Shown: positions 52,790 to 62,065, counted from the first letter of the stretch. The stretch is DNA of 64,000 bases from Opitutia bacterium (GCA_947461205.1 CANHJG010000006.1:1-64000), one strand, 5' to 3'. A program made the numbers and translations. The notes: a model not told the origin generated them from the letters alone.

Positions 52790-53437
52790 ATGTCAGCCGC
52801 GCCCGCAAAGCTCGCGGCGCTCCGGCATCTGCTCGCCGAGCGCTTCCCCGCCGCCACCCGAACGCCCGCCCGCGCACTGACCACGGGCATTCCCGCGATC
52901 GATGACGCCACCGGCGGTCTCCCGCTCGGCGCCCTGACCGAAATCATCTGCGCCGCCCCCAGCTGCGGCAGCCAGCTCCTCCTCGGCCAACTCCTCGCCG
53001 CCACCCGCGCCACCCGCACCCGCGTCGCCCTCGTCGACTCCGCCGACGCCTTCGACCCCGCCTCCTGGCCCGTCGATCTCCTCGCCCATCTCGTGTGGGT
53101 CCGCTGCACCGCCGCCACCGCGCTCGCCGCCACCGATTTTCTCACCCGCGACACCAACCTCGGCCTCGTCGTCCTCGACTTGCGCCATACGCCCGACCGC
53201 GAACTGCACCGCACCCCCGCGACCCTCTGGTATCGCCTCCAACGCGCCGTCGAGCCCACCGACCTCGCCCTCGTCGTCATCACGCCGCGCGCCACCGTCC
53301 CGAGCGCCCAGCTCCGCTTCACGCTCGCCACCTCGCACGCCATCACCGCCTTCGCCCTCGAGCGCCCCGCCCTCTCGACCGCGCTCATGCCCGCCGTCCA
53401 GCGCCAGCGCCTGACCCCGCGCGCCGCCGTGGCGTGA
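52790..53437 (+). CDS. imuA: ImuA-like translesion mutagenesis accessory protein (RecA-like fold)
   Basis: 215 residues. ImuA homologues resemble RecA/SulA and partner ImuB and DnaE2 in error-prone bypass. RALTTGIPAIDDATGGLPLGALTEII is typical of the RecA/ImuA start, but the Walker A position reads AAPSCGSQLLL (55-65), lacking the GKT/S, so ATP binding is doubtful. The later GLVVLDLRH strand corresponds to Walker B. The assignment relies on these blocks and on context between lexA and imuB. imuB begins 46 bp after the stop. Confidence 0.8.
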   Translation: MSAAPAKLAALRHLLAERFPAATRTPARALTTGIPAIDDATGGLPLGALTEIICAAPSCGSQLLLGQLLAATRATRTRVALVDSADAFDPASWPVDLLAHLVWVRCTAATALAATDFLTRDTNLGLVVLDLRHTPDRELHRTPATLWYRLQRAVEPTDLALVVITPRATVPSAQLRFTLATSHAITAFALERPALSTALMPAVQRQRLTPRAAVA

Positions 53438-53483
53438 CGCGCCGCCGCCCGGCGGCTCGTCCCTCCACCCCTCGCCCCCCGCC

Positions 53484-55052
53484 GTGTTCGCCGTCCTGCA
53501 CCTCGCCGACTTCGCCCTGCACGCCGTGCTGCGCACCGCGCACGCCGCGCCGGGCCGGCCGCACGCCCTCTTCGCCGACACCGGTAAAAAATCCATCCTG
53601 CTCGCCGCCACCGCCGCCGCCCGCGCCGCCGGCGTCGAACCCGGCATGACCGCCCCGCAGGCCGTCGCCCGCTGCCCCGCCCTCGTCATCCACGTCCCCA
53701 ACGCCACCGCCGAAGCCGAAGCCCGCGCTGCGCTCCTCGCCGTCGCCTTCACGCTCGCGCCCACCATCGAGGACACCGCCCCCGGCCTCTGCACCGTTTC
53801 CCTCACCGGCGCCGACCCGGAAAAAACTCTCACCGCCGCCCACGCCGCCGTCACCACCCTCGCCGGCCTCGCGCTCCCCGCCTCCGCCGGCCTCGCCCGC
53901 ACCCCCCTCCTCGCCCTCTACGCCGCCCGGCATCTTTCTCTTTCCTCTTTCTCTTCATCTTTCTCCTCCGAGTCATCGTCCAACTCATCCCCCCCCCTCC
54001 CGTCCCCAATCGAGAGCAAAAAGAAAGTGAAAGAGCAAAGATCCCCCCTCCTCCACGTCTCCCCCGAAACCGAAAAACAATTCCTCGCCCCGCTCCCCCT
54101 CGCCACCGCCGAGCCCTCGCCCACGCTCGCCGCCATTTTCGCCACCTGGGGCGTCCACACCCTCGGCGATCTCACCGACCTCCCCCGCGACGAACTCGTC
54201 CGCCGCTTCGGCGCCGATGGCCTCGCCCTCTGGCAACGCGCCTCCGGCGGCGAGCCGCGCCCGCTCCGCCCCGTCATCCCGCTCCAGACTTTCTCCGCGT
54301 CCCTGGAATTCGAGGACGCCATCGAAACCCTCGAACCGCTGCTCTTCCTGCTCCGGCGCTTCCTCGACCGCCTCACCCTCGAACTCACCGCCTCCCACCA
54401 CGTCGCCGCCGAACTCGCCCTCACCCTCCACCTCGTCGACGCCACCACCCACACCCGCGCCTTCCGCCTCCCCGAACCCACCGCCGACCCCGCCATCCTT
54501 TTCCGCGCCCTCCACACCCATCTCGAATCGCTCCACACCGCCGCCGCGATCTGCGCCGTCCGCCTGAGCCTCACCCCCGCCCGCCCCCTCGTCCGCCAAC
54601 AGGGCCTCTACGACACCGGCCTCCGCGACCCCCAAGGCTTCGCCGATACCCTCGCCCGCATCGTCGCCCTCGTCGGCTCCGACCGCGTCGGCACCCCCCA
54701 CCTCGCGGACACCCACCGCCCCGACGCCGTCACGCTCGCCCCGCCCTCGGCCGTGATTCCCGCGCCCGCCCCGCCCTCCGTGCATCCCCCGCTCAGCGCG
54801 CCCCTCCGCCGCTTCCGGCCGCCCCTGCCCGCCCGCCTCGAATTCACCGCCGGCCGCCCCGCCTACCTCTGGACCGACCGCCTCCAGGGCGAAATTTCCT
54901 TCCGCAGCGTCGCCTGGCCCGGCAGCGGCGAGTGGTGGCAGGCCGACCGCGCGTGGTCCCGCCTCGAGTGGGATATCGCCCTCGCCGACGGCGGCCTCTA
55001 CCGCCTCCTCCGCCTCGGCGACGCCTGGTATGTCGAAGGCGAATACGACTGA
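53484..55052 (+). CDS. imuB: ImuB-like Y-family polymerase homologue (catalytically inactive type)
   Basis: 522 residues from a GTG start. The Y-family layout is visible: palm N-terminus (FAVLHLADFALHAVLRTA), ATAAARAAGVEPGMTAPQA, then the thumb/helix-hairpin-helix with IFATWGVHTLGDLTDLPRDE and the little finger. The acidic catalytic triad is lost: the strand that should carry D-E reads IEDTAPGLCTVSL (95-107), as in other ImuB proteins, which serve as a beta-clamp adaptor for DnaE2 rather than as a polymerase. A Ser-rich low-complexity insertion (151-189: LSLSSFSSSFSSESSSNSS, then basic SKKKVKEQRS) is unusual. The stop is 11 bp before dnaE2. Confidence 0.88.
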   Translation: MFAVLHLADFALHAVLRTAHAAPGRPHALFADTGKKSILLAATAAARAAGVEPGMTAPQAVARCPALVIHVPNATAEAEARAALLAVAFTLAPTIEDTAPGLCTVSLTGADPEKTLTAAHAAVTTLAGLALPASAGLARTPLLALYAARHLSLSSFSSSFSSESSSNSSPPLPSPIESKKKVKEQRSPLLHVSPETEKQFLAPLPLATAEPSPTLAAIFATWGVHTLGDLTDLPRDELVRRFGADGLALWQRASGGEPRPLRPVIPLQTFSASLEFEDAIETLEPLLFLLRRFLDRLTLELTASHHVAAELALTLHLVDATTHTRAFRLPEPTADPAILFRALHTHLESLHTAAAICAVRLSLTPARPLVRQQGLYDTGLRDPQGFADTLARIVALVGSDRVGTPHLADTHRPDAVTLAPPSAVIPAPAPPSVHPPLSAPLRRFRPPLPARLEFTAGRPAYLWTDRLQGEISFRSVAWPGSGEWWQADRAWSRLEWDIALADGGLYRLLRLGDAWYVEGEYD

Positions 55053-55063
55053 GCCCTCCATTC

Positions 55064-58000
55064 ATGGCCGGCTACGCCGAACTCCACGCCCGCAGCGCTT
55101 TCAGTTTTCTCCGCGGCGCCTCGCAACCCGAAGACCTCGCCCGCGAGGCCGCGCGCCTCGCCCTGCCCGCGCTCGCCCTCCTCGACCGCGACGGCGTTTA
55201 CGGCGCCGCCCGCCTCTACCGCTCCGCCCGCGAACACGGCCTCCGCGCCCGCGTCGGCGCCGAGCTCACCATGGACGACGGCTCCATCGTCCCGCTCCTC
55301 GCCGCCACGCGCACCGGTTATCAGAACCTCTGCCAACTCATCACCGAGGCCAAACTCCACCCGCGCACCCCCGGCCCCGCTCCGGGCGGCCTCGACCCCG
55401 GCGTCGACCCCGCCGACCGCAAACGCCCCTGCTTCGCCACCTGGTCCGAACTCGCCCGCTTCTCCGACGGCCTCATCGCATTCACCGGCGATGAAGCCGG
55501 CCCCGTCCGCCGCGCCTGGCGCACCGCCGGCCCCGCCGCCGCCGCTGCCGCCCTCGCCAAACTCACCGCCATCTTCGCCCCCGCTCCCGCGTCCGCGTCC
55601 TCCACCGATCCCACCCACGCCCGCCTCTTCGTCGAGGTCCAGCGCCGCCGACTCCGCGGCGAAGACCGCGAAATCACCTTCCTCCGCGACCTCGCCGCCG
55701 CCCACCGCCTCCCGCTCCTCGCCACCGGCGGCGTCACCTACGCCACCGCCACACACCGCCCCACCGCCGACGTCTTCACCTGCCTGCGCCTCCACACCAC
55801 CCTCGACGCCGCCGGCCGCCACCTCGAAGCCAACGCCGAGCGCCACCTCAAATCCGCGCTCACGATGCAGTCGCTGTTCCGCGATCTCCCCGCGGCCGTG
55901 GAAAATTCCGCGCACCTCGAACAGCGCCTCGCGTTCACCTTCCAAAACCTCGGCTACGAATTCCCCACCTACCCCACGCCCGACGGCCGGCCGATGGCCG
56001 CCTTTTTGCACGAGGTCACCTTTGCCTGCGCCCGCACCCGCTTCGGCACCGTCCCCGCCACCCTCGCCGTCCAACTCGAACGCGAGCTCGCCCTCATCGC
56101 GAAGCTCGGCTTCGCCGGCTATTTTCTCATCGTGTGGGACATCTGCCGCTGGGCCCGCGAGGAGCGCGGCCTGCTCGTCCAGGGCCGCGGTAGCGCCGCC
56201 AACAGCGCCGTCTGCTATGTCCTCGGGATCACTGCCGTCAACCCCCTCACCCACCGCCTCCTCTTCGAACGCTTCCTCAGCGAGGGCCGCGTCGGCGCCA
56301 ACGGCAACCCGTCGTGGCCCGACATCGATCTCGATTTCCCCAGCGGCGAGCGCCGCGAGAGCGTCATCCAGGAGGTCTACCGCCGCTACGGCCCGCGTGG
56401 CGCCGCCATGACCGCCAACGTCATCACCTACCGCGGCCGCAGCGCCCTCCGCGAAATCGGCAAGGTCCTCGGCTTCGGCGACGACGCCCTCGACCGCTTC
56501 TCCAGCCTCTTCGCCCACGGCGATTTCCCGCAGACGCTCGAGCTCCAGCAACAGCTCGCGATGTCCGGCATCGCCGCCCACCACCCGCGCGCCCCCGCGC
56601 TCGCGCAGCTCTACCACCAGATCCGCGGCCTGCCCCGCCACCTCGGCCAGCACTCCGGCGGCATGGTCATCTGCCGTGGCCAGCTCGACCAAGTCATGCC
56701 CCTCGAAAACGCCGCCATGCCCGGCCGCATCGTCGGCCAATGGGACAAAGACGACTGCGAGGACCTCGGCATCGTCAAAGTCGACTTCCTCGGCCTCGGC
56801 ATGATGGCCGTCCTCCAGGACTCGCTCGAACTCTGCGCCTCACGCGGCGGCCCGGCCAGTCTCCACGAAATCCCGACCGACGACGAACTCACCTTCGAAC
56901 GCATCCGCGCCGGCGATACCGTGGGCGTGTTCCAGATCGAGAGCCGCGCCCAGATGGCCACGCTCCCCCGCTTCAAACCCCGCAACCTCTACGACCTCGC
57001 CATGCAGGTCGCCCTCGTCCGCCCCGGCCCCATCACCGGCCAGCTCGTCCACCCGCTCATCCGCCGCCGCGATGGCGTCGAGCCCGTCGACTACCTCGAC
57101 CCCAGCGTCGAGCACCTCCTGAAACCAATCCTCGAGCGCACAAAAGGCGTGATTCTCTTCCAGGAACAGATGCTCGAAATCTCGATGACGCTCGCGAAAT
57201 TTTCCGGCGGCGAAGCCGAAGAACTCCGCCGCGCCATGGGTTTCACGCGTGACCCAGAGCGGCTGCACCAGGCCCTCGCCAAACTCCGCGCCGCCCTGCG
57301 CCGCGAGGGCCACAGCGAACTCGTCGTCCACAAGGTCTGCGACTCCGCCCGCACTTTCGCCGCCTACGGTTTCCCTGAATCGCACGCCATCGGCTTCGCC
57401 CTCCTCGCCTACGCGAGCACCTGGCTCAAATTCCACCGCCCCGCCGAATTCTACGCGGGCCTCCTGAATAACCAGCCCATGGGCTTCTACTCGCCTGCCA
57501 GCCTCCTCCAGGACGGCCGGCGCCACGGACTCACGATCAGCCCCGTCTGCGTCGCCCACTCCGACTGGCCCTGCACCGTCGACGCCCCCAACGCCATCCG
57601 CCTCGGCCTCCTCGTCGTCAAAGGCCTCCGCGAAACTCCCGCCCGCGCGATGCTCGCCGCCCGCGCCGAAAAGCCCTTCGCCTCGCTCGACGATTTCCTG
57701 CGCCGCACGAGCTTCACCGCCGCCGAGCGCCGCGCCCTCGCCTCGGTCGGCGCGCTCAACGTCTTCTCCACCCACCGCCGCGCCGCCCTCTGGGACATCG
57801 AGGCCGCGTGGTCCGAAGCCGAGAGTCTGCTCCACCACTTCGCCGACCTAAACCGCGACGCGTCCCCGCTCGCGCCGATGACGCTGACCGAGCGCCTCAC
57901 CGCCGACTTCCACGGCATGGCGCTCACCGCCGGCACGCACCCGATGGCCCTCCTCCGCCCGCAGCTCACCGGAGTCTGGCGCGCCGCCGACCTGAAAACG

Positions 58001-58291
58001 GTGCCCAACGGCACGCGCGTGACCATCGCCGGCTCCGTCATCTGCCGCCAACGTCCCGGCACCGCGAAAGGGTTCGTTTTCATCAGCCTCGAGGACGAGA
58101 CCGGCATCGCGAACGCCGTCGTGGTCCCGCAATTTTTCGAGCGCCACCGCCTCATCATCACGCAGGAGACCGCCCTGAAAATCACCGGCCGCCTGCAAAA
58201 CGCCGCCGACGTGATCCACATCCGCGCCGAACACATCGCACCCCTGCACGCCTCCGCCCTCCCCGCCCAAGCCTCGCACGACTTCCGCTGA
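55064..58291 (+). CDS. dnaE2: error-prone DNA polymerase DnaE2
   Basis: 1075 residues. C-family polymerase that performs SOS translesion synthesis with ImuA/ImuB. The N-terminal PHP domain opens YAELHARSAFSFLRGASQPE, with family-typical REHGLRARVGAELTM. The catalytic Asp motif is in WPDIDLDFPSGER; conserved HLGQHSGGMVICRGQLDQV and GDTVGVFQIESRAQM follow. C-terminal HhH and OB-fold (TRVTIAGSVICRQRPGTAKG, FVFISLEDETG). ATG 55064 (MAGYAELHARSAF) is the family start. It is the last gene of the lexA-led cassette and converges on hrpB with 7 bp between stops. Confidence 0.97.
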   Translation: MAGYAELHARSAFSFLRGASQPEDLAREAARLALPALALLDRDGVYGAARLYRSAREHGLRARVGAELTMDDGSIVPLLAATRTGYQNLCQLITEAKLHPRTPGPAPGGLDPGVDPADRKRPCFATWSELARFSDGLIAFTGDEAGPVRRAWRTAGPAAAAAALAKLTAIFAPAPASASSTDPTHARLFVEVQRRRLRGEDREITFLRDLAAAHRLPLLATGGVTYATATHRPTADVFTCLRLHTTLDAAGRHLEANAERHLKSALTMQSLFRDLPAAVENSAHLEQRLAFTFQNLGYEFPTYPTPDGRPMAAFLHEVTFACARTRFGTVPATLAVQLERELALIAKLGFAGYFLIVWDICRWAREERGLLVQGRGSAANSAVCYVLGITAVNPLTHRLLFERFLSEGRVGANGNPSWPDIDLDFPSGERRESVIQEVYRRYGPRGAAMTANVITYRGRSALREIGKVLGFGDDALDRFSSLFAHGDFPQTLELQQQLAMSGIAAHHPRAPALAQLYHQIRGLPRHLGQHSGGMVICRGQLDQVMPLENAAMPGRIVGQWDKDDCEDLGIVKVDFLGLGMMAVLQDSLELCASRGGPASLHEIPTDDELTFERIRAGDTVGVFQIESRAQMATLPRFKPRNLYDLAMQVALVRPGPITGQLVHPLIRRRDGVEPVDYLDPSVEHLLKPILERTKGVILFQEQMLEISMTLAKFSGGEAEELRRAMGFTRDPERLHQALAKLRAALRREGHSELVVHKVCDSARTFAAYGFPESHAIGFALLAYASTWLKFHRPAEFYAGLLNNQPMGFYSPASLLQDGRRHGLTISPVCVAHSDWPCTVDAPNAIRLGLLVVKGLRETPARAMLAARAEKPFASLDDFLRRTSFTAAERRALASVGALNVFSTHRRAALWDIEAAWSEAESLLHHFADLNRDASPLAPMTLTERLTADFHGMALTAGTHPMALLRPQLTGVWRAADLKTVPNGTRVTIAGSVICRQRPGTAKGFVFISLEDETGIANAVVVPQFFERHRLIITQETALKITGRLQNAADVIHIRAEHIAPLHASALPAQASHDFR

Positions 58292-58298
58292 GCCGCTC

Positions 58299-60869
58299 CT
58301 ACCGCCACTCGTGCCGCGGATACCGCCGCGAGAGCTCCGCCTTCACCTTCGGATACTGCTCGCGCCAGAAATTCGTCAGGTCGTCCGTCACCTGGATCGG
58401 CCGGTGATTCGGCGCGAGCACCTCGAACTTCACCGTGACGCGCCCGTGGCCGATCGTGAACTTCCCCTCGATGCCGTAGAGCTCCTGGATGCGCGCGCTC
58501 ATGATCGGCGGACCTTCTTTGGCATAGGTGAGCCGCGCTTTCCGCCCGTTCCCCATCACCAGTTTCTCGGGCAGATAAGCGTCGAGCACAGCAAACTGCT
58601 CCGCCGTCAGCCAGTCCTTCAGCACCGGCATCACCGGCTTGTCCTTGATGTCCCGGTAACCGAGTTCGCCATAACAGATCTGCTCGATGAGCGTCGCGCG
58701 GTCCGCCTCCGTGATCGGATTCACCTCGAGCTCGGGAAACCATTCCGCCAACCGGTTCACCCGCAAAATCCACTGCTCCACCGTATCGTCCCACGCGTCG
58801 AGCTTCAGCCGCCCCGCGAGCACCTCCTTCGTCAGCAGCGCCGCAGCTTCGTTCAACGGCGCATCGTCGCTGCTCACCTTCGCCTCGAGCACCAGGTCGC
58901 GAAACCGCCGCTCCCGCCGCGACACCACGCGCTTGATCGACTCGTCGTAGCTCACGCCCTTCACCTCGCGATAATCGTCCGGGAAAATCTCCTTCAACCA
59001 CGATTCCTCCACCGCCGTCGCCAGCGTGAGCAGCGTGTTCACCTCGCCGTCCCCGCGCCCGATCTCGCTGATCTCGGCCGCGACGAGCAGCTTCGCCTGC
59101 TGGATCACGCTCTCGCGCGCGAGCACGCCGCGGCGGTTGTGCACCAGTTCGCAGCGCAAGGTCCCCGCATCGAGCCGCCGCGCCAGCTGGTCGGAAAAGC
59201 CCGCCAGCACACACTTCCGGACCGCCGCGCCGTCGGTTTTCTGTTCGCTCACGTCGAGCCCTTCCTTCGCCGCGATCTCCAAAAACTGCTCGAACAGCGG
59301 CCCGACCTGCCGGGCACCCTGCGCATGGATGCCGAGCCGCCGGCACGCCTCGAGCCCGTAGTTCGCTTTGTCCGCGTAACGCCACGCGCGCATCATCAGG
59401 AAGAAATCGCTCTCGTGCTCCTCGCCCAGCGCATCCTCGCGCGCCTTTTCCACTTCGCGCGGCACCCCGCGCAGCAGGAAATTTCGCCCCTGGGTCAACG
59501 CCGCCATCAGCGCCACCGTCCGCACACACCCGCGCTCTTCCGCCGCCAGCAGCATGCGCGCGTAACGCGGATGCACCGGGAACCGCAGCATCTTCCGCCC
59601 CACCGCCGTGATCGCTTTCCGCTCCCCGGCCAGCGCGCCCAGATCCACCAGCAAATTCTCCGCCCGCACGAGCCCCACCGCATCCGGTTTCTCCAGCCAT
59701 GGAAAATTCATCACGTCGTCGATCCCGCTCGCCTTGAGCGTCAGCACGACCTCCGCCAAATCCAGCCGCTTCACCTCGGGCAATTCCTGCGGCGCGCGGT
59801 TCGCGTGTTCGCGCTCGGCCCACAGCCGCACGCACACGCCCGGTGCCGTGCGTCCCGCGCGCCCCGCCCGCTGGTCCGCGCTCGCCACCGAAATTTTCTC
59901 GATCATCAGCGTGTTGATCCCCCGGTGCGGATCGAACCGCGCCATCCGCGCCAGCCCGCAGTCGATCACCGTCGTCACCCCGTCGATCGTCAGCGACGTC
60001 TCCGCCACGTTCGTCGACACGATGATTTTCCGCGTCTCATACCGCGCCACCGCCCGGTCCTGCTGCTCCGGCGGCAACTCCCCGTGCAGCGGATAACACC
60101 CAAAATCCCGCAGCCCCCGCGCAGCCTGGATCGCCTGCACCGTACGGTTGATCTCATAGGCCCCCGGCATGAACACCAGCATGTCGCCCCGCACCGACGC
60201 GTCCGCCACCCGCTCGCACTCCGCCGCCGCCACGTCCCACATCGCGTCGTTTTCGAAATTCACCGCCTTCGGCAGATACTCGATCCGCACCGGATAACTC
60301 CGCCCCGAAGACACCAGCACGTCGCACGGCGCGAGATATCCCTTCAACATCCCCGCATCGAGCGTCGCCGACATCACGATGATCTTTAGGTCGGGCCGCG
60401 TCGTCTGCTGGATCTGCACCGCCCGTGCCAGCGAGATATCCCCGTAGAGATGCCGCTCGTGAAACTCGTCGAACACGATCGCGCTGATCCCGCGCAGCGT
60501 CGCATCGAACGACATCTGCCGCAGCAGAATCCCCTCCGTCACAAACCGGATCCGCGTCCGCTCGCTCACCCGCGACTCCAGCCGGATCTGGTAGCCCACC
60601 ACCTCGCCCAGATTCGTACCCACCTCCTCCGCCACCCGTTTCGCCAGCATGCGCGCCGCCAGCCGCCGCGGCTGTAACACCACGACCTCCCCTTTCGCCA
60701 CGCGCCCGCCCAACGCATCCAGCAGCCCGTGACGCAGCAGCATCTGCGGTACCTGCGTCGATTTGCCCGACCCCGTCGGCGCCTGCACGATCAGCCGCCC
60801 CTGCGCGCGCAGCGAGGCGACGACGGCAGACTCAAGTTCGTAAATGGGCAGTTCGCGCGGAGACGGCAT
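58299..60869 (-). CDS. hrpB: ATP-dependent RNA helicase HrpB
   Basis: 856 residues, DEAH-type superfamily 2 helicase. Walker A APTGSGKST (30-38), DEFHER (DExH box), SAT motif VMSATLDAGML, VSTNVAETSLTIDGV and QRAGRAGRTAPG are in order. The C-terminal HrpB-specific region includes APNHRPIQVTDDLTNFWREQ and YPKVKAELSRRYPRHEWR. HrpB is thought to act in RNA metabolism; its role is not well defined. No neighbouring gene reads in the same direction, and its upstream sequence holds a tandem heptamer (60878-60898). Confidence 0.95.
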   Translation of the reverse strand: MPSPRELPIYELESAVVASLRAQGRLIVQAPTGSGKSTQVPQMLLRHGLLDALGGRVAKGEVVVLQPRRLAARMLAKRVAEEVGTNLGEVVGYQIRLESRVSERTRIRFVTEGILLRQMSFDATLRGISAIVFDEFHERHLYGDISLARAVQIQQTTRPDLKIIVMSATLDAGMLKGYLAPCDVLVSSGRSYPVRIEYLPKAVNFENDAMWDVAAAECERVADASVRGDMLVFMPGAYEINRTVQAIQAARGLRDFGCYPLHGELPPEQQDRAVARYETRKIIVSTNVAETSLTIDGVTTVIDCGLARMARFDPHRGINTLMIEKISVASADQRAGRAGRTAPGVCVRLWAEREHANRAPQELPEVKRLDLAEVVLTLKASGIDDVMNFPWLEKPDAVGLVRAENLLVDLGALAGERKAITAVGRKMLRFPVHPRYARMLLAAEERGCVRTVALMAALTQGRNFLLRGVPREVEKAREDALGEEHESDFFLMMRAWRYADKANYGLEACRRLGIHAQGARQVGPLFEQFLEIAAKEGLDVSEQKTDGAAVRKCVLAGFSDQLARRLDAGTLRCELVHNRRGVLARESVIQQAKLLVAAEISEIGRGDGEVNTLLTLATAVEESWLKEIFPDDYREVKGVSYDESIKRVVSRRERRFRDLVLEAKVSSDDAPLNEAAALLTKEVLAGRLKLDAWDDTVEQWILRVNRLAEWFPELEVNPITEADRATLIEQICYGELGYRDIKDKPVMPVLKDWLTAEQFAVLDAYLPEKLVMGNGRKARLTYAKEGPPIMSARIQELYGIEGKFTIGHGRVTVKFEVLAPNHRPIQVTDDLTNFWREQYPKVKAELSRRYPRHEWR

Positions 60870-60877
60870 TTTGGGCA

Positions 60878-60898
60878 GTTGAAAGTTGAAAGTTGAAA
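60878..60898. repeat. three tandem gttgaaa heptamers
   Basis: gttgaaa is repeated perfectly three times at 60878-60884, 60885-60891 and 60892-60898, immediately upstream of hrpB (start 60869). The A/T-rich sequence stands out in a G+C-rich background. Possibly a slippage-prone promoter element. Confidence 0.8.
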
Positions 60899-61017
60899 GA
60901 GGGAAGCCCGATCACCGACCACCTCGTCACCCCCGGTCGTTCGGCTCCGGACTTACCGCCCATCGTCCACCCTTCACCCTCCCGCCCGTGACCCCGTTCC
61001 TGGCGGCGGTGGATAAC

Positions 61018-61064
61018 CGGTGAACCATATCGTCCCCAAGTTATTCACCGTTCCCGGCGGTGAA
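61018..61064 (+). promoter_or_regulatory. three cggtgaa/ttcaccg elements able to form two mutually exclusive hairpins
   Basis: cggtgaa (61018-61024), ttcaccg (61044-61050) and cggtgaa (61058-61064). The middle arm can pair with the first (19-nt loop) or third (7-nt loop, ttcccgg). Two alternative stems sharing one arm are the layout of attenuators and riboswitches, but could also be a set of protein-binding half sites. It sits at the start of the long gene-free region. Confidence 0.4.
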
Positions 61065-61990
61065 GAAATTGGGTAGAACCAAGGCTTCAGTTTTCCCGTC
61101 CGCCGTACACCGTCTTCCTCGTTCCTTGATCGAACAGCCGCAGCGCACAGGCCTGAAAAACACCGCTGAGAGCACGGCCGGGATCATCCCGGGCGACCGG
61201 GGAAAGGAGAATGGCAGCTGGTTCCGTCGTACCCTCCACAGCGCGCAAGCGGTCTGGCAGGCATGTCTCACCAGCTCCTCTGACCGGAGTCGTGTCCAGC
61301 TCGGTTCCACGAAATCAGGAGTTGAGCGGCGAGGCGTGATCAGAAACCACGCACGAGCCGAGTTAGGCCCACGGGACGTTTCGACCCGTGCGCCGACGCA
61401 GTGACCCCGAGGGTTTTGGTTGCTCCTGCGCAGACCAGAACGCAATCGCGTCATCCGGCGGGCCCACCCCGCCAAATGGCCCGCTTCGCTTGCGAAACGG
61501 GCGCGAAAGGACGGCGCGGCGGCGGGGAGCGAGCGGACCTGGCAAAGTCCGTGAAACCTCCTCGATGGGGCGGCGTGAAAAACCACGTCACCCCGCTGCA
61601 AGAACTAAGGCAACCTGAGAGGTAAGAGGTCAGACCCGTAACGCGGGGCCAACGGCCAGCCACCAGCTGGCGCCGTCCCCGCGCCCACGGTGCCGACGCG
61701 AGAACTTGGGATTGGAGACGTGTCCGCACCACGTCCGGCGAGCCGCCCCCGGCAGGGAGCGACCGAACCGGGCGCAGAGGCCTCACTCGAAAGATCCCGA
61801 CCGGTCACGGTCAGGACGGTCCCGCCATGAGACCGAGCCCTCCGCATGCCGCGGAGAGTGGCGTCGGGAAGCACACCGCCCGCGAACGCGAGCGCGCCCA
61901 AGCGTGTGTGACCGGGAAAGAGTGCGTGGCGCACACCCACCCCCCAATTTGGCCCCGGGACCGCAAGGTTCCGGGGCCTTATTTTTCTTC
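61030..61990 (+). ncRNA. candidate long structured non-coding RNA (unidentified)
   Basis: Nearly 1 kb between hrpB and an 80-residue gene has no credible coding frame: open frames on both strands are Arg/Pro-rich, mutually overlapping and resemble no protein. Local helices are frequent: ggcggg/cccgcc (61457-61473), gcccg-c-ttcgc-tt-gcgaa-a-cgggc (61479-61502), gacgtg/cacgtc with a 7-nt loop (near 61716-61734), and a long hairpin around gcgtg/cacgt (61563-61590). It ends in a 12-bp GCAA-capped intrinsic terminator. I compared it by eye with RNase P RNA, tmRNA, SRP RNA and group II intron domain V signatures and found none convincingly. Strand and borders are inferred from the terminator. Confidence 0.35.
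61951..61988 (+). terminator. strong intrinsic terminator with GCAA tetraloop
   Basis: Stem ggccccgggacc / ggttccggggcc (61951-61962 and 61967-61978), 12 pairs including one G-T, closed by GCAA (61963-61966) and followed by ttatttttc. It is the strongest terminator in the window, yet no recognisable gene lies upstream on the plus strand. Confidence 0.85.
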
Positions 61991-62065
61991 GTGGCAGCAT
62001 TGCCCGACGAAGTGCGTCACGGACTGCAATCTTGAAAACAACCACAAAAGCGGCAGTCTCCCACT

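Noticed and set aside
61041-61601. Long open frames on both strands within the gene-free region
   Set aside because: They overlap each other, are Arg/Pro/Ser-rich, begin without context and resemble no family; they are expected from G+C-rich DNA with few stops.
61400-61990. RNase P RNA or tmRNA
   Set aside because: A few words (for example caaagtccgtg, gtttcgac) recall these RNAs, but the diagnostic blocks (gaggaaagtcc with acagaa for RNase P; tRNA-like ends and tag peptide for tmRNA) are absent.
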